DNA from: Nitrobacter sp047149785
Lineage (GTDB): Bacteria > Pseudomonadota > Alphaproteobacteria > Rhizobiales > Xanthobacteraceae
Assembly: GCF_047149785.1 (NCBI RefSeq)
Contig: NZ_BAAGBE010000001.1
Span: 868,001 to 932,000 of the forward strand
Direction of reading: 5' to 3'
DNA: 64,000 bases
How positions within the stretch are numbered: position 1 is the first letter of the stretch; each line of letters opens with the position of its first letter. Under the pieces are notes generated by a model, which saw only the letters and a list, made by a program, of their open reading frames with translations, did no database searches and was not told the origin of the DNA. Shown in pieces: positions 35,851 through 44,064 of the stretch. The position numbers and the translations under genes were made by a program.

Positions 35851-36102
35851 ATGGCAAACTTAGCGCGCGACCCAAAGCAAGTCGGCAACCTCATCCGCCG
35901 CGCACGCAAGCAGCGGGGATGGAGCCAGACGCAACTCGGCGAGAGGGCGGGTCTCCGTCAGGAGACAGTCTCCTTAATCGAAAGCGGCAATCCCGCCACC
36001 AGACTGGACACGATCCTTGCGGTGCTTGCCGCGCTCGACCTTGAATTCCAGATCGGACCACGATCCAAGGGCAGGGCGGCCGCTATCGAGGATATCTTCT
36101 GA
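35851..36102 (+). CDS. hipB: HipB-type antitoxin (XRE family)
   Basis: 83 residues with a canonical Cro/C1 helix-turn-helix: VGNLIRRARKQRGWSQTQLG then ERAGLRQETVSLIESGNPAT and RLDTILAVLAALDLEF. It should neutralise HipA and repress the operon through the palindrome just upstream. Its TGA overlaps the ATG of hipA by one base (TGATG at 36100-36104), so the two are translationally coupled. The hydrophobic C-terminal tail is the part that contacts HipA in characterised systems. Confidence 0.85.
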   Translation: MANLARDPKQVGNLIRRARKQRGWSQTQLGERAGLRQETVSLIESGNPATRLDTILAVLAALDLEFQIGPRSKGRAAAIEDIF

Positions 36103-37403
36103 TGGCGCGCCGCCGGCAGCATGTGCCGCTGCACGTCTATCTCAACAACCGCCTGGTCGGTCATTTTTTTAAGGAGCCGGGCGGCGCGATCAGCTATCAA
36201 TATGACGAAAGCTGGCTTGGGTGGGAGAGCGCCATCCCGGTCTCGCTTTCTCTGCCGTTGCGGGAAGACGCCTGGCGCGGTGCTCCCGTCATTGCGGTCT
36301 TCGAAAACTTGCTCCCTGACTCCGAACTGCTGCGCCGACGCGTCGCGGAAAGGGTCGGCGCCGAGGGAGCCGACGCCTACAGCTTGCTCGCGGCCATCGG
36401 GCGGGATTGCGTCGGCGCCCTCCAGTTCGTTGCCGATGGTGTCGATGAGCGGGGTAGCGGGATCGAAGGAGAGCCCATCGATGACGCTGCGATCGAAAAG
36501 CTGCTGCGGAATCTTGAGCAGGCGCCCCTTGGTCTCAGCAAAGACGACGGCTTCCGGATTTCCGTTGCCGGCGCGCAGGAAAAGACGGCGCTGCTCTGGG
36601 ACGGCAAGCGCTGGCGCAGACCTCTCGGGACAACCCCGACGACCCATATTCTGAAGCCTCAGATCGGCGAACTGCCGAACGGCATCGATCTGTCGAACAG
36701 TGTCGAAAATGAGTTCTATTGCCTGAAGCTGCTCGCAGCCTTTGGGCTTCCGGTTAACAACGCCACCATCGAGACATTCGGGAGAACGAGAGCGTTGGTC
36801 GTCGAGCGCTTCGACCGGCGCTGGACCCGGGATGGACGCCTGTTGCGCCTGCCGCAGGAAGATTGCTGCCAGGCGCTGTCGGTGCCCCCGAGCAGGAAGT
36901 ATCAGAGTGACGGCGGGCCCGGCCTCGTGCAGGTCCTCGACCTGCTCAAGGGCAGCGACACGCCCGATGAGGATCGCAAAACTGTCCTTAAGGCTCAGAT
37001 CCTCTTTTGGCTCATTGGGGCGACCGACGGACACGCCAAGAATTTCAGCATCTTCCTTGGGCCGGGCGGCACTTTCCGCCTGACGCCGCTCTACGACGTT
37101 CTGTCAGCCCAGCCGAGTCTCGACGCCCGCCAGATCGAGCGCAAGCAGATGAAGCTTGCCATGGCCGTGGGTGCCAAGAACCACTACAGAATTGATGGAA
37201 TTCAAGGTCAACACTTCTTCGAGACAGGACGAGCGGCGGGATTTTCGAGGATGACCATTCAAACTGTGATTGACGAAATCACTGCCGCCGCAGGCGATAC
37301 GCTGGAATGGCTGGCAGATGAATTGCCGCCCCGGTTTCCCAAAACGATCCATGCTTCTGTCAGTAAGGCCTTCGTCGCACGTCTCCGGATTCTTTCAGCT
37401 TGA
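36102..37403 (+). CDS. hipA: HipA-type serine/threonine kinase toxin
   Basis: 433 residues, full length for HipA. The N-terminal couple-hipA domain contains LNNRLVGHFFKEPGGAISYQ and IGRDCVGALQFV. The kinase core has ISVAGAQEKTALLWDG (P-loop region), NEFYCLKLLAAFGLPV, ALVVERFDRRW, RLPQEDCCQALS (the Q-x2-G/S substrate loop) and the catalytic Asp in GATDGHAKNFSIFL at about residue 308. HipA toxins phosphorylate glutamyl-tRNA synthetase and cause dormancy. All key residues are present, so it is probably active. A decayed copy of its 3' end lies at 28.5 kb. Confidence 0.9.
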   Translation: MARRRQHVPLHVYLNNRLVGHFFKEPGGAISYQYDESWLGWESAIPVSLSLPLREDAWRGAPVIAVFENLLPDSELLRRRVAERVGAEGADAYSLLAAIGRDCVGALQFVADGVDERGSGIEGEPIDDAAIEKLLRNLEQAPLGLSKDDGFRISVAGAQEKTALLWDGKRWRRPLGTTPTTHILKPQIGELPNGIDLSNSVENEFYCLKLLAAFGLPVNNATIETFGRTRALVVERFDRRWTRDGRLLRLPQEDCCQALSVPPSRKYQSDGGPGLVQVLDLLKGSDTPDEDRKTVLKAQILFWLIGATDGHAKNFSIFLGPGGTFRLTPLYDVLSAQPSLDARQIERKQMKLAMAVGAKNHYRIDGIQGQHFFETGRAAGFSRMTIQTVIDEITAAAGDTLEWLADELPPRFPKTIHASVSKAFVARLRILSA

Positions 37404-37830
37404 ATATGAGATGCGATGGAGGTGCCGGCGGTCTCTGCGTACAAACGACAGAAGAGGACGTCGAACGTCAATGGTAGAAGTGCAGCATCGTCGCCGCTCG
37501 ACAATTTAAGCATCAAATCAATCAAACGCCAATGATAGATGCTGACATGTCGATTTTGACGAACGCGCGAATTAGTCCAACGATTTCAAGAGGACGGTTT
37601 CTTGACGGTCAATCTGACGGTATTGCAGAATCGTGAATGAGAAAATGAGGCTTTATCAATCTGATAAGCGCTCAATTGATGATCGAGTGGGAATGAAAAT
37701 ACATCATAAACGAGCTATCGCTCGCTATCGCAAGTCATATCTAATATATTGAAAATAAAATAGATTTTTCTCATTTGCTATCGCTCGCTATTGCCCCTAA
37801 GCGATACGTTCTGACGGTTATTCTGACGGT
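37404..37830. repeat. Repeat-rich AT region at the left edge of the element
   Basis: The heptamer TGACGGT occurs as two direct pairs with 12-bp period: TGACGGTCAATCTGACGGT from 37603, and TGACGGTTATTCTGACGGT from 37812. A reversed copy (ATACCGTCAGA) lies at 37863 inside the next gene. Between the pairs GCTATCGCTCGCTAT occurs twice (37714 and 37778) in AT-rich DNA. This is iteron- or operator-like. No gene is seen in the 427 bp. Confidence 0.55.
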
Positions 37831-38203
37831 ATGAAATTTCTCGTGCAGGCGATTTTGTCACGATACCGTCAGATCGACGCCTTCCATGAACTGCGCTCCC
37901 ATGCGGCCCACCGCCTGGGGCGCTCTCTCAGAGGCCGGGCGCCTGGCCGTGATTTCCGCAAAATGCCGGCGCAGCTCCGGCGCTTCCATATTCTGTCGCT
38001 GCGCGCGCTCGACGCGCATCAGCGCGGGGAAAGCTACCGCACCATCGCCGAAGTTCTGCTCAGCTTTCGTGGATCGAAAGAGGACTGGGAAAAGTGACCC
38101 GCGCAAAGATCAGGTTCGCCGTCTCGTCAGTAATGGGCTGAAAATGATGCGGGGCGGTTATCGACTGCTGCTCCATTATCCGATCAAACTACGTGCACGA
38201 TGA
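37831..38203 (+). pseudogene. DUF2285-type protein, frameshifted
   Basis: First frame: MKFLVQAILSRYRQIDAFHE through ALDAHQRGESYRTIAEVLLS and FRGSKEDWEK, then stop at 38095. The family sequence resumes in the next frame as SDPRKDQVRRLVSNGLKMMR and GGYRLLLHYPIKLRAR to 38203. DUF2285 proteins end exactly this way (conserved R-x3-L-MRGGYR-LL), so one base has been lost or gained in the GGGAAAAG run at 38088-38095. DUF2285 genes are typical neighbours of the repA/parA block of alphaproteobacterial conjugative elements. Confidence 0.75.
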
Positions 38204-38332
38204 TGCGACGCGCGCTATATAAATTGCGCCGCACAAACATGAACCGCTCACTGTCTTTTTCTCTTGTGTCATCGACGGCCTGCCGCGCAGCAGTAGCGTT
38301 TCATCACATCATAACGATTCAGAGTAAGCGGA

Positions 38333-39271
38333 TCAGAATTTATCGTTCCAGACCTTTACGCAATTCCGACCGGCATCTTTGGCGGCATAAAGAGCCTTGT
38401 CCGCTGAGCGCAAAAGCGAGTCGCGAACGTCGGCTGAATAGAGTCCTCGCGGGACCGTCTTCACTCCAACGACACCGATGCTGACAGTGATCCGCTCAAA
38501 TGGGCTGCCTTTGTGTTGAATGGAGAGACTGCGAACGGCGTGGAGGATCGTTTCGGCCACATGCTCGGCCCCGGCGAGATCGGTGTCGGGCAGGATAACA
38601 ACTAGTTCTTCTCCGCCGTACCGTGTAGCGTAGTCGCGGGATCGGATAGAGGATCGGATCGCCGAGGCGATCGCCTTCAGGCCTTCGTCGCCCGCGACAT
38701 GGCCATAGTGGTCATTATAAGACTTGAAATAATCCACATCGATAATCGCCACTGAGATTGGACGCTGCTCCTGGGTGCAACGGCGGAGTTCTCGTTCGAA
38801 AAATTGGCGTAGTCCGTGACGGTTCGCCAATCCAGTGAGCGCGTCTGTTTCGGCATGCTCCTGCATCTGCTTGTAGGCGACAGCAAGGTTCTCGTTGACG
38901 GCAGCGAATTCCAACTTCAGTTTCGAAATATCCGTGAGCGTAACAGCGATAGCGGAAACGGTTTTGTCGCGTCCGTGAGAGAGCGGGCTTACTGAAACGA
39001 GGAACGTGGTGTTCCTGTAAATGATTTCGTGAGCGGGGATGATGCCGCCTGTATCGAGCACTTGGAAATCTCGGCGGGCGTTTGCGACTAGCTCGGGTGG
39101 GCAGAAATCCTGCATGGATTTGCCGGCAAGCACGTCAAGACTGGTGTTGCAGATATCGGCGTATCTGTGGTTCGCGCCGAGATAATGTGTCTCTCGATCT
39201 AGCAAACAGACCGGCACGGGCAACGAGAGGAATATCTGTCTCAGATCCTCAATAGGTAGTCGATAGATCAT
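38333..39271 (-). CDS. PAS-GGDEF diguanylate cyclase
   Basis: 312 residues, soluble. PAS domain (about 8-125) includes LSLPVPVCLLDRETHYLGAN; then a helix and the GGDEF domain begins DALTGLANRHGLRQFFE. The active site is GGEEL in RYGGEELVVILP, and an RxxD product-inhibition site (RSRD) lies five residues before it, so the enzyme should make c-di-GMP with feedback control. ATG 39271 is preferred to 39298. It lies within the left end of the conjugative element, so it may be cargo, or chromosomal DNA exposed by rearrangement. Confidence 0.88.
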   Translation of the reverse strand: MIYRLPIEDLRQIFLSLPVPVCLLDRETHYLGANHRYADICNTSLDVLAGKSMQDFCPPELVANARRDFQVLDTGGIIPAHEIIYRNTTFLVSVSPLSHGRDKTVSAIAVTLTDISKLKLEFAAVNENLAVAYKQMQEHAETDALTGLANRHGLRQFFERELRRCTQEQRPISVAIIDVDYFKSYNDHYGHVAGDEGLKAIASAIRSSIRSRDYATRYGGEELVVILPDTDLAGAEHVAETILHAVRSLSIQHKGSPFERITVSIGVVGVKTVPRGLYSADVRDSLLRSADKALYAAKDAGRNCVKVWNDKF

Positions 39272-39356
39272 TTGCAATTGTCCCCCAGACCTCCTCATCT
39301 ATCCGACCCTTCTATTGAATTGAAGCCAGATTACCGCCCACATCCTGCAGTACGCA

Positions 39357-39644
39357 TCAGCGACCATCTCGAACAGCTTGCTCCAATATCCGACGATAAC
39401 CGCCCTTCGACAGCCATTCCGCGCGAACAAGATGGCTTTCCCAGCAATGACGGGTGCGCAGTTCTTCAGCGATCGGATCGCGGCGCAAGACGATACGCGA
39501 GACCTCGGCCCAATCCGCGCCATCGCGGCTGGCATCCAGCAGGCGCAGATAGGTTACGTAGTGTTGCTCGTCATAGGGCGTGATGTCGGGGCCGGTGGGG
39601 GCCTCGTCCTCCACGTCCGGGTCGAGTCGTGCCCGCGCATACAT
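39357..39644 (-). CDS. Conserved ICE-associated protein, 95 aa
   Basis: MYARARLDPDVEDEAPTGPD followed by YDEQHYVTYLRLLDASRDGA and DWAEVSRIVLRRDP, then CWESHLVRAEWLSKGGYRRI. Proteins with YDxxHxxxYLRLLDA...DW.EV.RIVL..DP...WESHL.RA.W are regular members of the DUF2285/repA region of alphaproteobacterial integrative elements. GGAAAGG lies upstream of the ATG. It is divergent from the XRE regulator, sharing a 136-bp upstream region with the palindrome at 39731. Function unknown. Confidence 0.7.
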   Translation of the reverse strand: MYARARLDPDVEDEAPTGPDITPYDEQHYVTYLRLLDASRDGADWAEVSRIVLRRDPIAEELRTRHCWESHLVRAEWLSKGGYRRILEQAVRDGR

Positions 39645-39730
39645 GGTGCGCTATCCTTTCCGATAGGGCGGTGACGATAATAATGACGCCAGTCCAGCAA
39701 GCAGGATGAATAGCATGACTCTATACGAAT

Positions 39731-39761
39731 AGGAACGATCATTCCTAGAATGATCGTTCCT
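39731..39761. promoter_or_regulatory. Perfect 14-bp inverted repeat, probable XRE operator
   Basis: Arms AGGAACGATCATTC (39731-39744) and GAATGATCGTTCCT (39748-39761) are exact inverse complements around CTA. The site lies between two divergent genes, 20 bp before the XRE regulator start and 87 bp from the minus-strand gene. It is the natural binding site for the regulator. Confidence 0.78.
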
Positions 39762-39780
39762 ATGCTGATCCCTTCCTGCC

Positions 39781-40002
39781 ATGGATCTTAAAGAGGTCAT
39801 GGCGAGGAATCTGCGGCGGGTACGTCATGATAAGAAGCTGACGCAAGAGGAGCTCGCCGACCGCGCGAACCTAAGCTTGCGCTATGTCGGCGCCATCGAG
39901 CGCGGCGACGTATCCGCCAGTGTAACCGTGCTTGGCCAGATTGCCGATGCTCTTGAGATCGAGCCGGGCGAACTGCTGAAGAAGTCCAACAGACCAAGGT
40001 AG
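39781..40002 (+). CDS. XRE-family regulator, 73 aa
   Basis: A single helix-turn-helix domain: MDLKEVMARNLRRVRHDKKL, then TQEELADRANLSLRYVGAIE and LGQIADALEIEPGELL. This small regulator is the usual first gene of the replication/partition block in this class of conjugative element. The perfect palindrome just upstream suggests autoregulation and control of the divergent gene. Confidence 0.85.
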   Translation: MDLKEVMARNLRRVRHDKKLTQEELADRANLSLRYVGAIERGDVSASVTVLGQIADALEIEPGELLKKSNRPR

Positions 40003-40200
40003 TTTCTGATCTCAGCGGCAATGCCGCCGGCCGCTGCCACGCGGATACAAACAACGATTCTAGCCAGAAGAGGAAAGGGGTGCCGCGAGCGTGTGAGCGC
40101 AAATGCGGCACGCTACACAGCGCCGATCCCTCGCCATGGTTCGCCGTAGCTCGCTGTCATCACCGACAGCCGCACGCCATTGCGAACCGGAGGTGATCCC

Positions 40201-40470
40201 ATGCGCGACCCATTGGCGGGTCTGCCGCCACGACTCTTGCGCACGCCCGAAGCTGCCCGTTTCCTCGGCATCTCGTTGCGTACGCTGGAAAAGCACCGCA
40301 CTTACGGCACCGGGCCGATCTACCGCAAAATCGGTGGTCGCGTCGTCTATGCGGTCGATGACCTGCTCGCCTGGTCGGCGGGAGGCGCCCGCAAATCCAC
40401 CCACGACAAAAATGCCGGCACGGTCTTTCCCGCGCGCCCGCTGACCCCGCAAGAACGGGAGCGGTCCTGA
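40201..40470 (+). CDS. AlpA/excisionase-like DNA-binding protein, 89 aa
   Basis: LLRTPEAARFLGISLRTLEK then YGTGPIYRKIGGRVVYAVDD LL is a MerR/AlpA-type winged helix-turn-helix (HTH_17), used by excisionases and element regulators. Start ATG 40201 (MRDPLAGLPP) with GGAGG shortly before. Its stop abuts the ATG of repA at 40471, so the two form an operon. Likely controls replication or excision of the element. Confidence 0.8.
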   Translation: MRDPLAGLPPRLLRTPEAARFLGISLRTLEKHRTYGTGPIYRKIGGRVVYAVDDLLAWSAGGARKSTHDKNAGTVFPARPLTPQERERS

Positions 40471-41334
40471 ATGTTGCGCGAGGACGATCACAGCACCTCC
40501 GCGCGTCCAGACGAATCCAGCGAGCGCCGCCGCCTCGATCCCTTCGTGGTCGCGACCGGCGATGCCCCGCCGCGCGACCAGCGCGACCTGATGGAGCGGC
40601 CGTTCTTCTCGCTGGCGAAGACGCCGCGCACGAAACCCATTCTCTACAAGACCGCCGATGTCGAGGTGCAGGTGCTCGGAATGCCAGAGCACGGCATGGC
40701 GACCATCTGGGACGCCGATGTGTTGATATGGGCGGCCTCGCAGATAGTGGCGGCCGAGAACAGCAGCCTTCGCACCTCGCGATTCTTCCGCTTCACGCCG
40801 TACCATCTGCTACGCGCCATCGGGCGGCCGACTGGCAATCATCAATACGTCTTGCTGAAGGCCGCGCTCGCGCGCCTGCAATCCACCGTCATCGCCACCA
40901 CGATCCGCAACGGCCCGCATTGGCGTCGCCGGCAGTTCTCATGGATCAACGAGTGGGAGGAAATGACGACGCGTGCCGGCCGCGTCGAGGGCATGGAATT
41001 CGTCCTGCCCGAATGGTTCTACAACAGCGTCGTCGACCGCTCGCTCGTCCTCACCATCGACCCGGCCTATTTCCGGCTGAGCGGCGGCATCGAACGCTGG
41101 CTTTATCGTGTCGCCCGTAAGCACGCCGGCCATCAGCGCCATGGTTGGCTGTTCGAGGTCGCGCATCTCCATGTGAAGTCCGGCAGTCTCGCCCGCGTCT
41201 CAGACTTCGCGCTCGACCTGCGCCGCATCGTGGCCCGCCAGCCATTGCCCGGCTACGAGCTCCAGATCGAGCGGAACGATGGCCGCGAGTTGCTGCACAT
41301 TTCGGCCAGCAAACTCGTCCACAGTGCCTGTTGA
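40471..41334 (+). CDS. Replication initiator protein A (RPA family)
   Basis: 287 residues. FFSLAKTPRTKPILYKTADV, TIWDADVLIWAASQIVAAEN, FFRFTPYHLLRAIGR and WLYRVARKHAGHQ are the conserved blocks of the RPA/RepA initiators found on alphaproteobacterial plasmids and integrative elements (winged-helix initiator fold). It should bind iterons, and three 20-bp repeats lie just after the gene at 41349-41415. The presence of an initiator suggests that the element once replicated after excision. Full length and free of frameshifts. Confidence 0.85.
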   Translation: MLREDDHSTSARPDESSERRRLDPFVVATGDAPPRDQRDLMERPFFSLAKTPRTKPILYKTADVEVQVLGMPEHGMATIWDADVLIWAASQIVAAENSSLRTSRFFRFTPYHLLRAIGRPTGNHQYVLLKAALARLQSTVIATTIRNGPHWRRRQFSWINEWEEMTTRAGRVEGMEFVLPEWFYNSVVDRSLVLTIDPAYFRLSGGIERWLYRVARKHAGHQRHGWLFEVAHLHVKSGSLARVSDFALDLRRIVARQPLPGYELQIERNDGRELLHISASKLVHSAC

Positions 41335-41348
41335 TAAAGGTGTGAAAA

Positions 41349-41415
41349 CTATCGGCACATTAGGCGCACGGGGTATCGGCACATCGGGCGCAGAACTACT
41401 GGCACATCAGGCGCA
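41349..41415. repeat. Three iterons between repA and parA
   Basis: Three direct 20-bp repeats: CTATCGGCACATTAGGCGCA at 41349, GTATCGGCACATCGGGCGCA at 41373 and CTACTGGCACATCAGGCGCA at 41396. The period is 23-24 bp, so successive copies face nearly the same side of the helix. This is the expected arrangement of RepA-binding iterons at an origin. The rest of the 213-bp gap is AT-richer. Confidence 0.75.
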
Positions 41416-41547
41416 CGAACCGCAGTTAAATCTCTGGCCTCAAAACGAAAACCGCGCGCCTAACTTCTCTAACAGTGAATCTAACTTAGATTCTGATGCG
41501 CGTAGACAAGGCGAACATGGTGCCGCGAAACGATCGGGGCGCATGCT

Positions 41548-42201
41548 ATGATCGTCGCGCCGCTCAACCAGAAAGGAGGCGTCGGCAAGACGACGCTCGC
41601 GCTCCACCTCGCCGGTGCATGGGCGCAGCGAGGCCATCGCGTCATGCTGATCGACGCCGACCCGCAAGGCTCCGCGCTCGACTGGTCGCAACAGCGGGCA
41701 CGCGAGAACATGCCGCGGCTGTTCACCGTCGTCGGTCTGGCGCGCGATACGCTGCACCGTGAAGCGCCCGAGCTGGCGCGCGATGCCGATCATGTCGTCA
41801 TCGACGGTCCCCCGCGCGTCGCCGGCCTCATGCGCTCCGCGCTGCTTGCCGCCGACCTGGTGCTGATTCCGGTGCAGCCGTCGCCGTTCGACGGCTGGGC
41901 CTCCGCCGAGATACTGGCTCTCTTGAGCGAAGCGCGCATCTACCGGCCGGAGCTGGCCGCCCGTTTCGTGCTCAACCGTTGCGCCGCGCGCACCGTCATC
42001 GCCCGCGAGACGGCCGAGACGCTGGCCGATCACGATCCGCCCGTGCTCGCCACGACCATCGGTCAGCGCGTCGTCTTCGCCGACGCCGCGCAATCCGGCC
42101 AGCTCGCCAGCGAGATCGATGGCGACAGCCCGGCCGCGTGCGAGATCGCCACACTTGCGACCGAGATCGACCGGCTTCGCGTCGGGAGGGCTGCGCCATG
42201 A
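41548..42201 (+). CDS. parA: ParA-family partition ATPase
   Basis: 217 residues. Deviant Walker A NQKGGVGKTTLALHLAG at the N-terminus, Walker A' in LIDADPQGSALDWS, and Walker B in VVIDGPPRVAGLMRSALLAA. No N-terminal helix-turn-helix, so it is the short ParA/ParF-type. Segregates DNA by nucleoid surfing together with a centromere-binding partner. The partner is likely the ribbon-helix-helix protein encoded next, with which it overlaps by ATGA. Confidence 0.9.
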   Translation: MIVAPLNQKGGVGKTTLALHLAGAWAQRGHRVMLIDADPQGSALDWSQQRARENMPRLFTVVGLARDTLHREAPELARDADHVVIDGPPRVAGLMRSALLAADLVLIPVQPSPFDGWASAEILALLSEARIYRPELAARFVLNRCAARTVIARETAETLADHDPPVLATTIGQRVVFADAAQSGQLASEIDGDSPAACEIATLATEIDRLRVGRAAP

Positions 42202-42449
42202 GCCCGCGCGGAGAACGCCGCTTCGCATCGCGGCCAGGCGATGCCGAGAGCTGGATCAAAACCACTGAGCGACAGCAGGACGGCAAGGCTGACGGCGGCG
42301 CGTTCACCGCGCGTCTCACCATCGACATCACGCCCGAGCTGCGCGGCCGCATCAAGGTCGCGGCGTTCCGGCGCGGCGTGACCGTCACCGACATGCTGCG
42401 CGATCTGTTCGCCCGCGAATTTCCCACTACCGAAGGAAACCAGACATGA
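42198..42449 (+). CDS. Ribbon-helix-helix protein, probable ParA partner
   Basis: 83 residues. After a disordered basic start, GAFTARLTIDITPELRGRIK then VAAFRRGVTVTDMLRDLFAR is a ribbon-helix-helix DNA-binding fold as in ParB/ParG-like or CopG proteins. The ATG lies in the ATGA overlap with parA and the end overlaps the DUF2840 start, so translation is coupled. Expected to bind the element's centromere. Confidence 0.78.
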   Translation: MSPRGERRFASRPGDAESWIKTTERQQDGKADGGAFTARLTIDITPELRGRIKVAAFRRGVTVTDMLRDLFAREFPTTEGNQT

Positions 42450-42964
42450 CCGGCAAGGCGGGACGCCGCGCGCACGGCCGTCCGCTGCCGGACGGGCCTG
42501 CGCCCTTCACCACATTGGTCGAACTGACGTTCCAGAAGCAGAAGGTCGAGCACTGGATCAGGTTCGGCCGCAAGAGCTACGAGCAGATTCTCGACCGTCG
42601 CCGCAGCGTCGTCGGCTTAGTGCCGAACAGCGTCTTCGCCTTCGTCCGCTGGGCGGCCGGCGAGCACGGCACCATCATCTCTCGCATCGACATCGTGCGC
42701 GCGATCGGTCGCGGCGAACCGTTCCAGACGCTGCCCTTCGTGCGGCCCGGTGGCGACATCCTGTTACGCCTCGACACTTGGCCGAAGGTCGAGAAGGCGT
42801 TGCGGGCGATCGACGCCGTAGAAGCGCTCGGCCTCGATCCGGCCGACGCATCGCCCGATCATTGGCGGCACGTCCACAACCGCCTGACCGCCAATCTGGA
42901 GCCGCAAACCTATACGCCGGAACGTCATGCGGCGTGGCTCTGTCGCCGGAGGATCGCGCCATGA
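42446..42964 (+). CDS. DUF2840 protein
   Basis: 172 residues. TLVELTFQKQKVEHWIRFG, then RRRSVVGLVPNSVFAFVRWA, VRPGGDILLRLDTWPKVEK and LTANLEPQTYTPERHAAWL are the conserved blocks of DUF2840, found almost only between parA and the traF protease in alphaproteobacterial conjugative elements. No membrane segment. Overlaps both neighbours by 4 bp. Function unknown. Confidence 0.85.
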   Translation: MTGKAGRRAHGRPLPDGPAPFTTLVELTFQKQKVEHWIRFGRKSYEQILDRRRSVVGLVPNSVFAFVRWAAGEHGTIISRIDIVRAIGRGEPFQTLPFVRPGGDILLRLDTWPKVEKALRAIDAVEALGLDPADASPDHWRHVHNRLTANLEPQTYTPERHAAWLCRRRIAP

Positions 42965-43506
42965 CGCGCGTCGGCCTCGTCATCACGGCGGCGCTCGCGA
43001 CGTTCGGCGTCGGCTATCCTGGCCTCACGCTGATGCCGGTCAAGCTGATCTGGAACGCATCGCCCAGCGCGCCGATCGGCTTCTACGCGATCGACTTCGG
43101 CGGCCCGTTCGAGGTGACTGATCTCGTCGCCATCGACGCACCCGAACCGCTCGCGACCTTCCTTGACGAGCGCGGCTATCTGCCGAAGGGCGTGCCGCTG
43201 CTGAAGCGCGTGCTTGCCGTCTCCGGACAGACCGTTTGCAGGATCGGCCACGTCATCACCGTCGATGGCGTGATTGCCGGCGCAGCACTCGAGCGCGACC
43301 GGATCGGCCGTGACCTTCCCGACTGGCAGGGCTGCCAGCGCATCCATACCGGCAAAATCTTTCTGATGAACTGGCAGGTCCGCGACAGCCTAGACGGCCG
43401 GTATTTCGGGCTGATCTCCACCGACCAGATCATCGGCCGCGCTGTCCCGCTGTGGACCGACGAGGGCGGCGACGGCCGCTTCGTCTGGCGCGCGCCGACG
43501 CACTGA
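42961..43506 (+). CDS. traF: TraF-type S26 signal peptidase
   Basis: 181 residues with an N-terminal membrane helix (VGLVITAALATFGVGYPG). The catalytic serine is in WNASPSAPIGFYAID, the catalytic lysine in LLKRVLAVSGQTVCRIG, and the last box in GRYFGLISTDQIIGRAVPLW. TraF of RP4-type systems processes and cyclises pilin (TrbC). No pilin or channel gene remains nearby, so the enzyme probably has no substrate from this element. Confidence 0.87.
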   Translation: MTRVGLVITAALATFGVGYPGLTLMPVKLIWNASPSAPIGFYAIDFGGPFEVTDLVAIDAPEPLATFLDERGYLPKGVPLLKRVLAVSGQTVCRIGHVITVDGVIAGAALERDRIGRDLPDWQGCQRIHTGKIFLMNWQVRDSLDGRYFGLISTDQIIGRAVPLWTDEGGDGRFVWRAPTH

Positions 43507-43541
43507 CCATTCCCACCAACAGCAACAGAAGGAGATTATCT

Positions 43542-43877
43542 ATGCCGCAGATTGGTCAATTCATTGCCGAGAATGAGAACCTTGTCGGGCGCGTTCACAC
43601 GCTCACGCTCGACCGCGATCTCACCATCGTTCCCGCAAAAGACTCCGATGCCGAGAACGCGCCGCACTACCGCATTCATCACGGCGATGGTGACGGTCAC
43701 GAAGTCGGCGCGGCGTGGAAACGCACCGGCGAAAAGGCCGGCGAGTATCTCTCCGTGCTGCTCGACGATCCGGCCTTGCCGCAGCCGATCCGCGCCAACC
43801 TGTTCCGCAACGACGATGCGGGATCGTCATGGTCGCTACACTGGAGCCGCCCGAAACCGCGCGACGAGCGGGACTGA
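43542..43877 (+). CDS. DUF736 protein
   Basis: 111 residues. MPQIGQFIAENENLVGRVHT, then YRIHHGDGDGHEVGAAWKRT and EYLSVLLDDPALPQPIRANL is the standard DUF736 sequence, a small beta-rich protein of plasmids and integrative elements. AGAAGGAG precedes the ATG. In related elements it follows traF, as here. Function unknown. Confidence 0.87.
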   Translation: MPQIGQFIAENENLVGRVHTLTLDRDLTIVPAKDSDAENAPHYRIHHGDGDGHEVGAAWKRTGEKAGEYLSVLLDDPALPQPIRANLFRNDDAGSSWSLHWSRPKPRDERD

Positions 43878-44064
43878 GCCATGCGGTCCCGCGTCATCAT
43901 CGCGCTCAAAGTCCTCATCCCTTTGTTCGCGGAAAAGCCGTCTCATCCCTTCATCCCGCTCGACCGCAGAACGGCCGGCGCGCGCAGCGAAGGTCAAGGG
44001 CGGCCAACGGCCGGCGCTTCGCGCGCACCCTTGACCACAGCGAGCACGCTGGCAGGCTGGCGTC

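Noticed and set aside
37602..37832. CRISPR array
   Set aside because: Repeats are 7-19 bp in irregular pairs without uniform spacers, and no cas gene is present.
41349..41415. CRISPR array
   Set aside because: Three 20-bp repeats separated by only 3-4 bp are iterons, not repeat-spacer units.
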